A DNA stretch of 25,458 nucleotides, from the NCBI GenBank assembly GCA_950295325.1, contig CATNTY010000035.1, forward strand, positions 1 to 25,458, read 5' to 3'. Origin of the DNA: Polytrichum commune. Lineage: Eukaryota; Streptophyta; Polytrichopsida; Polytrichales; Polytrichaceae. This document shows, piece by piece, positions 9,874 through 18,789 of the stretch; the first letter of the stretch is position 1, and every line of letters starts with the position of its first letter. A program made the position numbers and the translations under genes. A model generated the notes under the pieces. That model was not told where the DNA came from. It saw only the letters and a program-made list of their open reading frames with translations, and did no database searches.

Positions 9874-11598
9874 AAAACAAAAACGTGGTTAAAAAAAATT
9901 GTCACACATTCTCAAGAGAATGTGGCATCAAGTTCATGTGGAACCAAAGAACATGTGGTTTCTACAACATGTGCATCTGATGATTATATGGACCTTGTTC
10001 AATATGATAATTGTATGCAAACAACTGGGATATCCACAAAAAACACATTGTCTTATACCTCTGCTCAAGTTATGTTAGAGAATACTTCTGTTTTCAACGT
10101 CGTGACTAGAGCATCTTAGGCAATATTGTTGAAGACAAACGAATTTGTCAAACAAGTAAGTATTTTGCCTATATTTATATATTTATATTTTATCATTCTT
10201 GAAATATTTTTATTTGATATTTTATTACAAACGATATTAATTGGTTATTGTTGTGTGCAACAGTTTGATAGTGTGAGATCCACACATGTGTCCAGCGACG
10301 TATGCCCGCACCGAGGTTTTGATTTGTTGATCGCAAATTTGCCTGAAGGTTTTCCTGTCCCACATATTTCTTCTCCTCCTTCAGTCATTCCAGAATGGAA
10401 TAAGCATAATACCACATAAATTGAGGCAATATTTGAGTTCGCATTTTCGTTCCTTCACGACGATGCGTTCATTCTTTTGTTCATTCCGGAATGTAAAGAT
10501 GTACGTCAAGATGTACGTACATATTTGGCTACTTACAGCTTCACTTTGTTAAGAGATTGGTGGGGAGTGAATGGCATGAAATTATGCTCTAGTACCGATG
10601 TTTTTGCCACAGTAAGTATAGTTTTTTTTTCCTCAATATTTTCAATGTAGTCTAAATCTATGCAATTTTTAATTATTTTTTTACTAACATGTGTACCTTG
10701 TTTGTTTGTGGCAGTCGCGCAAATTCCAAATCTTATTATATTGTCGTGAAAAAAATGTGGATGTGAAAGTATCATTTAACAAAAACATTGAGTTCAAAAA
10801 ACAAGGTGTATGTATTGGCAAAGATGATGTTTATTTTAACTACACAACTGAGAAAAATCAACTAATGAATGTTTCTATACCTTGGCGAGGTGCTCGTGAA
10901 AAACATCCTATCCTAATTTTGATGTTTATTGAGGCTTTATGTAAGCCTGGAGCGGTAGTCATTGACGTCACTGCTTCTACCGGTGTGTTTGCAATCTTTA
11001 TGCCTACCATCAACATGCAATAGGTTTGCTTTGATGTTTCAATAGATTTTCTATCATTCTTTGAATTGCTTATAAAACATATACAGATTATTTGTTTTTT
11101 TAATTTATTTTCAAGTGCCTCTGTCCACGCATGTCGTAAGAGTGGATGCCACCTTGTTGGTTATGAGGCAGATGATCTTATCTTTAATAACATACTTCAA
11201 CCGCTTCGTGAGTTGTCATCTCAGAAACCCGTACTTGGTCAATCATCACAACCACCTTCATTGAAAGATGATGATGAACCTCATAGCAAAGTAGCAAGGA
11301 AATTACGTTTGAGTACGTAAGTTTGCCCAATCTATTTGAATTTATTGATTTTTGTAAATTTGTGCATCATCAAAGTAATTAACTCTCATTATATATATCT
11401 TAATGCAGTGTTGGCAAGATGATGGAGCAACTATCATCCCCTCCTAGGTCATTGTTGTTTCCCATATATGCAGAGAGTGTTGCTCTTGCACAAGCAACCG
11501 CATCAACACCTACACACCGCCCAAAGTCTCGCAAGTTTATTCCCAATGTGGAGACGTTATTCCATTTAGAGGCGTCAGAGGACAATGGAGGCGTTTAG
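9874..11598 (+). pseudogene. SAM-dependent methyltransferase gene remnant (permuted DNA N4/N6-type), five exons
   Basis: Five exon blocks join in frame by GT-AG splicing: 9874-10155, 10264-10611, 10715-10986, 11116-11316 and 11409-11598 (stop TAG 11596-11598), about 430 codons. Exon 2 holds FDLLIANLPEGFP in the place of the catalytic (D/N)PP(Y/F/W) loop of amino-methyltransferases, followed by a hydrophobic strand (AFILLFIPE) and DWWGVNG. Exon 3 has PWRGAREKHP and PGAVVIDVTASTGV, a glycine-rich SAM-binding motif I. Exon 4 continues with ACRKSGCHLVGYEADDLIF, like the GRxxxGxExD strand after motif I. Catalytic loop before SAM motif is the permuted (beta-class) order. The N terminus is missing or starts beside the old LTR end (9852). 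The last exons are Ser/Pro-rich. Two in-frame stops, TAG 10117-10119 and TAA 10417-10419, break it, and NLPEG in place of NPPY suggests altered or lost catalysis. The fold assignment is fairly firm, the substrate an inference. Confidence 0.65.
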
Positions 11599-11668
11599 AT
11601 AGTTGACAATACCATCCACCATATGGTTGATTGGATTGGAACGTGAACGGCATTGGATTTGGTATTCT

Positions 11669-11674
11669 AATAAA
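11669..11674 (+). promoter_or_regulatory. AATAAA polyadenylation signal candidate
   Basis: AATAAA lies 71 bases after the stop of the methyltransferase remnant, on the same strand, in AT-rich sequence. The position suits a 3' end signal, but the hexamer is common by chance. Confidence 0.3.
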
Positions 11675-11793
11675 ACAAAAAATTAAGGCCACTACTTTGC
11701 ATTGTTTTTCCATTACTACAACTAGTGGGCATTGATTTTATGTGAGCAAATTCCTATTATTCATAAACGATGTGCCCAAATAACTTAGTTTCT

Positions 11794-11810
11794 CCCCCCC
11801 CCCCCCCCCC
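11794..11810. repeat. Homopolymer of 17 C
   Basis: An uninterrupted run of 17 cytosines sits in AT-rich flank. Its length is likely unstable and may be inexact in the assembly. Confidence 0.9.
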
Positions 11811-12136
11811 TTCAATGCCTTCATTAATTCATGTCTCAGTACTTGGAATGTGTTTACATTTGTTTTGTTGAATCTAGCAATAACATTAAAATTCATCATA
11901 AAACCCTCATGCCAATCGTGTAGTTATTGATTTTGAAAGTAGAACCGTAAGATATTCAATAGGTTCATTGCATTTTGTTTGCACTCCCCACTTTTATTAT
12001 TATAAAGAAATGTGCAATTAATTATGCCAAAATACCTCGGTCATAGGATCATATTGGGTGTAATTCCATATATTATTCATCCCTCATTGTTCACAACTTA
12101 CCGCTCATTGCTCACCGCTCACCGTTCACATGATAG

Positions 12137-12845
12137 CACCCCCCGAGCCACGCCCGGAAGCAACTCTTCTTTGGTAGAAAAGCTTACCCATCAAAAATGT
12201 GTCACATCTGCAACTCATTAGACGCAGATACATGGCTACATGTACTACTTAAATGCAAACAAGAACACATTCATGCACTTATAATAAAACGACATAACAA
12301 AGTTGTATGGGAAGTACGTAAACTAATTATGTCAAATAAAATATCTAGACACTATGCACTTATGAATGCGGGAACATACAATGAACGACCCCAAGAAAAT
12401 ACCGTGCCAACATGATGGCTATTGCCATGCACATGTGGTACCCAGAGATGCCATTGCAACGCCGGGTTTAAACCGGACATATTGTGCGTCATAGGACATC
12501 CATATAACCACCCTCCACTAGAAGCCCCTACAACAAGAATCACCATAAAATTCATAGAATTTACATATTGTAATGACAGATTTGCTACAGAAACCCTCGA
12601 TAGGAAAATCACAAAATACCAACCGCTCATCAATAACATCATAACAAGGAGATGGAATGTAGCCCCACTCATGGTACTAGTTGCAGGTGCAAGAGCCACT
12701 ACACACATCCCATCAATGAAAAACGTGGAAACAAAATTCAAACTCCCTCTCATAAAAATAAAAAAACACATTCCAACAAATTAACATAATCGCCACACAA
12801 TATGCACACTCAATACTAGTTCATAAACGAAGACTTGAGAACTGA
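12137..12845 (+). pseudogene. 3' end of an R2-like LINE: CCHC knuckle and restriction-like endonuclease
   Basis: The frame opens near 12137 (ARKQLFFGRKAYPSKM). It contains a CCHC knuckle CHIC...LHVLLKC (Cys codons at 12200, 12209 and 12254, His at 12239), followed by IIKRHNKVVWEVRK. After a TGA at 12413-12415 it continues in the same frame with a Cys cluster (PCTCGTQRCHC), then KPDIL (Asp codon 12476), FIEFTYCND (Glu codon 12557) and DRKITKYQ. The order CCHC, RHN, KPD, hydrophobic-(D/E), RKI-Y is that of the C-terminal restriction-like endonuclease of R2-group non-LTR retrotransposons, which nicks target DNA for priming. A frameshift near 12775 leads to IIATQYAHSILVHKRRLEN and the stop at 12843-12845. 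Reverse transcriptase is not present, so this is a 5'-truncated copy, as is usual for LINEs, and it is dead because of the stop and frameshift. Confidence 0.7.
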
Positions 12846-13125
12846 CAAACTGTCATAGACCTTCATGACCTAGCATAACTAAATAAACACACTTATAACC
12901 CGGTCCACTTTACCCGGTAAAACAATACCACTATACTGGATAAACCCCACTAACAACGCTCACATGCTACCGGTTACCGGCTAACCGGTTATTAGTTACT
13001 AATATAGTGTCTACTCCCTGCAAAGGGTGAAGTAGTCTTACATCTAACGCCATTGCCCTAGGGCGTGGCCAAGGATGTTCTACGAACAGACACTCCATTC
13101 ACTCCGGCCTCTCCAAAGACCAGAG

Positions 13126-13145
13126 TTCTTCTTCTTCTTCTTCTT
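13126..13145 (+). repeat. (TTC)n microsatellite, possible LINE 3' tail
   Basis: About seven TTC units occur some 280 bases after the LINE stop codon, in the same orientation. Simple-repeat tails are common at LINE 3' ends, so this may mark the end of the insertion. No target duplication was found to prove it. Confidence 0.45.
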
Positions 13146-13526
13146 GGCACAAGAGAAGGCTTCCATAATCTTTCAAAACAATTGAGATTGTGGCCTTTCT
13201 ATTACAAACAATGAATTGTTCACATGTTTTGGATAGGTACTTAGGGAGGACAACTAATATGTGTTGTGGTATACATATGTGATACGAGGGTAATTATTTG
13301 GGGGGTATAAGGTGTATGATCTTGATTTGATTGCACCAATTATTATACATAACATCATTATTTTGTCGATTTCATTGATCCTATCGATACTTAAACGGTG
13401 TAGAAGATATAAGGGTTTAGGACACTCTTGTGGTTACAAATTTTAGTTTTTGACTTACACCTTTTGTTGTTCCAGAATATATGTGGTTGCATCCAACAAT
13501 CAAACCTAACATACACAAAGTACATA
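13146..13526. other. Flanking DNA, nothing recognised
   Basis: AT-rich sequence without a supported gene. Its last five bases (ACATA, 13522-13526) directly precede the young LTR and should be one copy of its target duplication. Confidence 0.5.
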
Positions 13527-13607
13527 TGTGGTACTTTTGGGCCACCCCCTTTCGAGGGAGCCTAAAAGTATCACACAAGCCCTTCGGTGAAGGTGGCCTG
13601 CATTTGC

Positions 13608-13612
13608 AGGCG
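13608..13612. repeat. Target duplication AGGCG, left copy
   Basis: AGGCG precedes the nested insertion and recurs at 15495-15499 right after it. The uninterrupted right LTR has a single AGGCG at 22915-22919, which proves the duplication. Confidence 0.93.
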
Positions 13613-14284
13613 TGTGAGCCCAAAAGGGTGCCCACATTTAGTCTTAGACCCTTGAAACGTTAGTTGATGCACTTTGAAGTAGCATGTTACTTCACAAAAA
13701 TATAAAAAGAGTGAAATGTTAGTCTTAGAAGTATCATGTTGTAAGAGGCTAGGATGTGAGTTGTTATTGTGTTTTTACCTTCGGAAGGATTTGAGTGAAT
13801 GAGGATAGGTAAGGAGAACTTGGATTGAGTAGTTAGTGAGTAGGCTAGTACAAATGGATGGAGACAACCAAAGTGACTCAAGAGGCAAGTGCATTCGAAT
13901 TGGGATGAATGGAGGATCACATGGAGCGCACAAGTGGACCACCTCATCATGGCCACTTAATGGGGAAGGCCCAAGGAAGAATGCAAGGTGGAGGATAAGC
14001 AAATTCTCAAAGCACCAATCAAATCACGAGTTAAGCATCGTGGTTTGAATTAAGTGGTGAGCGACGATTTGGGAAAGTAAGGGGAGAAAGTTATGGCGGC
14101 GGAAAGCGAAGGAGGCTAAGTTTGGGTTGAAGCATCCCAAGTTTGGTAAAGTGTGGTAGGTAGAAAGCCAAGGCTAGTTAAATGTTCGAATTAGGATCCT
14201 TGTTGATCATTTGAGGGAGGAAGGCTTAGAAGATAGGATTGGCGCCTACTAAGTAGGAGGAAATCTCAAGGGCTTATCGTGAGC

Positions 14285-14308
14285 CTTGAGGGTGCTCACC
14301 CCCTCAAG
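14285..14308. other. 8-bp hairpin upstream of TATA box in the solo LTR
   Basis: CTTGAGGG (14285-14292) and CCCTCAAG (14301-14308) are perfect inverted repeats with an 8-base loop, six bases before the TATA box. The position suggests a promoter-proximal element, but function is unproven. Confidence 0.4.
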
Positions 14309-14313
14309 CTTAC

Positions 14314-14320
14314 TATATAA
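14314..14320 (+). promoter_or_regulatory. TATA box (TATATAA) of the solo LTR
   Basis: TATATAA is followed by a pyrimidine-rich stretch with CTCACTCATCC, a typical plant start-site context. It lies about 700 bp into the 1,882-bp LTR, a plausible U3/R border. Confidence 0.55.
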
Positions 14321-14847
14321 TCCCTCATTCTTCCCTCACTCATCCTCTCTTTCCTTTGTGCTCCAAGGCACCCCACGAGTTATAAGTGTGGGTGTGGGAA
14401 GCCATATTGGAGCACATGTGTGTGCTTAGTTTTTAGTTTGAGAGCCAAGGCTTGTTAGCCTTGAAGAGGGCTTGACCTCTTGGTAGAATTAGTGTTGACG
14501 TGAAGGATTTTAAAGTTAATTCATGATTCGAATTTGTGGTACTTAAAGTTCATGTTTTGAATACACGTGGTTGCAAGTTCCATGTTTAAGAGTTGAGCAC
14601 TTGATGTTGTGATGAGTGCAAAAATATACTTGTGTGGATTAGTTAGTCTTAGTGAAGTTAGGAAATATTCTCTCTCCCTCTCTTCTCTAGGAAGTTGAGC
14701 TCTTAGAGCTCGGGAAAAAATGTGGAATTAGGTAGGGGACTTAGTGGGATTAGTGGAATTAGGGGGGTGAATTAGGGGGGAGGCCTTGGAGAAGCTCTCT
14801 TTTGTTCATTTTCTGGTTTTTGTGATTGAGGGTGGAGAAACTTAGTT

Positions 14848-15134
14848 AGAAGTAGCCGCAGCTAAGGAGCTGGGTTTATGAAGGAGCTGGGTTTATTTAA
14901 TTAGAAGTAAGGAGCTGGGTTTATTTAGTTAGAAGTAAGGAGCTGGGTTTATGAAGGACCTGGGTTTGTTAAGTTAGAAGCTAAGGAGCTGGGTTCATGA
15001 AGGAGCTGGGTTTATGAAGGAGCTGGGTTTGTTTAGTTAGAAGCTAAGAAGCTGGGTTTATGAAGGAGCTGGGTTTATGAAGGAGCTAGATTTATGTAAT
15101 TAGAAAGTAAAGAGATGGGTTCATGAAGGAGCTT
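14848..15134 (+). repeat. Minisatellite of GGAGCTGGGTTTA units
   Basis: About a dozen or more copies of the core GGAGCTGGGTTTA are joined by two alternating spacers, TGAA (unit near 17 bp) and TTTAGTTAGAAGTAA or variants (unit near 31-34 bp). The units drift at the right end. The array lies in the downstream half of the solo LTR. Confidence 0.85.
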
Positions 15135-15494
15135 AGTAGATAGCCTACCTAATTAGCTCATAGATAAGTAGTTAGTTACATTATGCTAGTTAGTGTTATG
15201 TGTGGCTTTCACAAGTAAATGTATTTGAGATTGACTATAGAGAATAGTGTTTTTTTTAACACTTGCATCCTCTCTTTAAAAATAAACCACGTGCACAACT
15301 TAATGGAGAATGTGGAGCACTCTCGCGATGGCAAGACAAAGGAAGCAAAGACCAAAGTTAAATCCAAGACCACTTGAAGGGTGAACCTTGTACTATGGAC
15401 TCATCCAAGTCCAAATCCAATACCGCGGAGGAATGTGAGCCCAAACCCACTACTCGGACTACGGACGCTTAAGGGTGGGGGGTTTGGCCTCACA

Positions 15495-15499
15495 AGGCG
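15495..15499. repeat. Target duplication AGGCG, right copy
   Basis: This is the second copy of AGGCG, right after the CTCACA end of the nested insert, where the host LTR resumes. Confidence 0.93.
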
Positions 15500-16611
15500 C
15501 CCAAGCCGAACCCGGATGATAGGTGTATAACGTGAGTAGTTAGATTTTTAAGGGAGATTAAATATACGTCGTAGTACCTCCGGAGGTTAGGCCTTAGTTT
15601 TTTACTAGTGTGGCTTTAAACTCCACTAACCAATTTCATATCTAGTTCTAACCTTAACCTACAACCTATTCTACGCGCAGACGCACCAGCCTTGAAACCA
15701 AGGCAATCCTAATTTGTGAATTGGGATGGTTCTGATACACCCAACCGGGTGTGACTCATACCACCCTAACTCAACGAACGGAATAACGACAATTTGATGG
15801 ACCATTCAATTCTTCCTATTTCTTTATTTAGTTCTATTTAGTTTTCTAAGCGGGGGAACTTGGCCTAAGTCCCACCCTTCACACAAATTCCTTCTTAATT
15901 ACTTACTTTTGTTTGCACGTCCTAACTTACTACATTAATATATTAGGCATCACCCCTTACCTCGGGTCTCTTGCCAACAAGGGTTTACGATTTATTTTGT
16001 ATGTTTTGATTGTTAAATGTGTTTACACTGGATAGACCACGAAATGCAACTCAATGGGACCAGGGTGACGGGCGACCTGTAGGTTCAACCTGTTGCGCAA
16101 TCTTCATAAATTGGGGCCATTACTCCCAATCTATGGGGCCAACAACATAATAGTGGATTCGCGGGTCATTAACCCCACCTTTCCACCAACAACATTCAGA
16201 GTGGTCGTGTCGGTGATTAATCCGACTTACCACACACGAAACTTGCTAATAAATGAAGCTACTACCACAAAACATACCAAGGGCCCCGAAAACAATGGAA
16301 TTGGGTACTCCCTTGGCGGTCAAGTGGTCAAGCCACTTGACCTTACGAGATAGGTGAGTGGGTTTAGAGATGCGTACCTTAGCCGTGCTCCCTCCGATCC
16401 TAAATGGAAGGCTTAAGGTTAGTTAATTTACCTCAATTTTCCTCGGTTGATTTGGGCTTGATGTAGGCCGAGCCGCTACCTCCTTCCTTGCTCCACTTTC
16501 CGAGCGTCGACCTTGCCTCCTTCTTTGTAACTAGTTTGGTAGTAAGCGTACCTTAGTTAACAATTAAAATATAAAGTGTTATTCTGCCCTGTAATTTAAT
16601 CCTAAGCATAA

Positions 16612-16619
16612 TATTTATA
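16612..16619 (-). promoter_or_regulatory. Candidate TATA box (TATAAATA) of the young element
   Basis: On the element's strand TATAAATA lies about 1.9 kb after the LTR start, just downstream (in transcription sense) of the 180-bp array. The same site is at 24032-24039 in the right LTR. It would leave an R-U5 of roughly 1.2 kb. Other AT-rich sites exist, so this is tentative. Confidence 0.3.
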
Positions 16620-16680
16620 CTTAGTGCACCAAATTATCTTTCCAATGATCTAAAAATCACTCTAATCGGATAAGAAATGC

Positions 16681-17400
16681 AAAAGTTATGAGGGTTGGAA
16701 GTGTGAGGTCGATTCAACCGACCCTTCCAACCCACCTATCTACCTTCTAACTTCAAAAATTCATAGCACATTCCTTACTACTTGGATCTAGGCTTTCCTT
16801 ATACCATTGGAAAGCTATGAACAAGCTCTAACTAGAAAAATTATGACATCAGCAGGTTAAGGTAATAGAAATTCAGCGGACTCCTTGTAACACAGCAGTC
16901 AATCAAGAAGGCTTAAACTATGTATCTCGCCTTCAACAATTCATATCTAATTCAAATCTTAGTCAAATCAAACGTTCTATATGACCCTGGAGAGATATTA
17001 AAAAGATGTATTTGATAAAAATATGTGATTAGAAAGGTAAGCCGAAGTGAACCCAGCAGGTCCTCTGTAATGCAGCAGTCAACCAAAAGTTCTCAAACTA
17101 TGTGTCCCATCTTGCACAATTCATATCTAATTCAAATCATGCTCAAATCAAATGTTCTAAGCCATTTTGGAAAGCTACACAAAAGTTCTACTTGGGAAAA
17201 ATATAATTTTTTGGAATTAAAATTCCTATTGGGCTCGCAGGTCTGATCCAGCAGCCGCTACCCACAAGACCACCCAGTTTTTCTACTCCATCTTTGAAAA
17301 TCCATAACTAATTGTCATCTCAACCAAATCACAAATGGGAAACGGCTATGGATAGCTATATGAAATCTCTCTAAGAGAAAAATGATAAGTATCTTGTTCT
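16681..17400. repeat. Four tandem 180-bp repeats in the LTR
   Basis: The phrase AATTCATATCTAA and its variants are anchored at 16761, 16941, 17121 and 17301, exactly 180 bp apart. A CAGCAGTCAA-like phrase and a GGAAAGCTA-like phrase recur in each unit. Units differ by many substitutions but almost no indels. The same array is at about 24101-24820 in the right LTR. In element orientation it lies upstream of the candidate TATA box, where enhancer-like U3 repeats are expected. Confidence 0.82.
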
Positions 17401-18493
17401 AGCTTTTGAACTAAGCCTTCAGGGCATTGGCAGATGAGGTCTATAATGCCTCTACTCAAAACTCTACCATCCAACCTACCTCTACAAAAGAAGGAATAAT
17501 TTTGTTGGTGTGTTAATAAACACACAACCTAACTAGGAGAGAGAGAGTAGAGGAGGTTCTCAAGCCTTTCTTTTAGACCATTGAGAATACATGCTAAAGG
17601 ATTTTTTCCTAACTACATTGAAGCAGGGCTTCGCCCAAAAACTAGAGAAAGAGAGAGAGCTACAAGGTGGAAGGAGGGGTTTTTAAACCCTCTCACAAAA
17701 GGGTTGGACCCCTCCTCCACCGGATCCATTTTTCAAACCCTTTCCCGAAATTTTGGCTCGGGGGTTTTCCCGGTTGAGGTTGCCACCCTCTCGCCGAGGT
17801 GGCTCCGACAAAAAACCTTTAGAAATCTTTCTAATTTTTCCGCCATCGAGTTGGCAAGGGGGCAAGTGGGCAAGTATCCCCCTTGTTTTTTTTTTTTTTT
17901 TTGTCTTCAAAATTCTTCACGCCGATTTTATCTTCTTACGTAAAACACCTCCAATAGTCTTGTGTGCCTCACACTAACTAATAAACTAACACTTGCTTAG
18001 CTAGCATCTACTAACATTTGCTTAATAACTAGCATCTACTAATATTTGCTTAGCTAGTTGTTTTTACTAGCTAGCATATTTTTTTCTACTTTGCTATCTT
18101 CTAGCACTACTTAGTTTCATTTTGACCTTCCTTCTTCTAGGCTAAATGCTAAATGAACTAATTTTCCCTAAATTCCCTATCAATTCTAACTTTTAATGCT
18201 AACATTCTAACTAAAAGTGATCCCGCAGAGTGGTGGACCACTCAAAGGGTTCACATATGTCGGCCATCAGGGGAGCTGCTCGTTCGAGCGCTACGAACAC
18301 CAGCTCTTGCTCGCACGCCAATCCTGGGTACACGGTCACCTGCATGCACACCACCACTTACACATATATTTTTGTTTTGTTTTTTTTATTTCTTATTATT
18401 ACTTGCACTTTTATCCGTTTAAAGATGTGAAGAGGAGAGAAAAAAAAAAGATAGTACTATACTAAAGCCAAAAAACACTTTAAAGCCGCCACA

Positions 18494-18503
18494 CTCCCCC
18501 ACC
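18494..18503 (-). other. Polypurine tract
   Basis: On the element's strand GGTGGGGGAG directly precedes the TGTGG start of the 3' LTR. This is where plus-strand priming occurs in LTR elements. It is short but exactly placed. Confidence 0.7.
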
Positions 18504-18789
18504 GGACTGGGTTTGTGTCTATCTAGGACACCCCCTCCGCCTTGCGGGAGCAACTTGGAGCTATAGAAGAAAAAACTTTCAACCCGCTTCCTTCCTCTTC
18601 GGAGAGAGTTCGGACTACAAGAGCAATTCCCAGGCGCTGAAGAAAGAAGGTTCCCCTACTGGTTTCCTTCAAACAATGACCACGGAGGGCCGACCTCTAA
18701 CCTAGCACCTATTGCAGGAATTGGAAACCCTCCGCCTTTGCTTTGGGTCTAAAGGTATCACATCGCATTTAATCCGCTTGTTGCACCTG
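18504..18789 (-). other. Non-coding 3' part of the element's internal region
   Basis: The sequence between ORF stop and polypurine tract holds no supported gene on either strand. Nothing like reverse transcriptase or RNase H is found here. Confidence 0.6.

Larger units (their letters stand above)
13613..15494 (+). mobile_element. Nested insertion, probable 1,882-bp solo LTR
   Basis: The insert starts TGTGAGCCCAAA and ends TTTGGCCTCACA, so its ends form a 12-bp inverted repeat with one mismatch, of the TG...CA type. It is flanked by the 5-bp duplication AGGCG, and the sister LTR shows the empty site. TG...CA ends with a 5-bp duplication are the mark of LTR integration. There is no PBS, ORF or second LTR inside, so a solo LTR left by recombination fits best. 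A TATA box at 14314 suggests + orientation. Its sequence is unrelated to the host LTR as far as I can see. A short non-autonomous element or an unusual DNA transposon is less likely. Confidence 0.82.
13527..18493 (-). repeat. Left (3') LTR, split by a nested insertion
   Basis: The first 86 bases (13527-13612) match 22834-22919, and 15495-18038 matches 22915-25458 with one difference seen (15566 A, 22986 G). The outer end at 18493 is set by CCACA next to a minus-strand polypurine tract; the terminus at 13527 is TGTGG. Length without the insertion and one duplicated AGGCG is 3,080 bp, long for a plant LTR. It contains four 180-bp tandem repeats, a GA microsatellite near 17537, an 18-T run near 17885 and CTAGCATCTACTAA short repeats near 18000-18060. 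The short open frames here (for example 16093-16353) recur in the other LTR simply because it is a copy; on this strand they are antisense to the element. Confidence 0.88.

Noticed and set aside
16093-16353. 86-codon frame found identically at 16093-16353 and 23513-23773 (likewise 17025-17246, 17581-17943 and 17753-17977)
   Set aside because: It is duplicated only because it sits in both LTRs. It is antisense to the element, has no recognisable domain and shows no support in the diverged relative.
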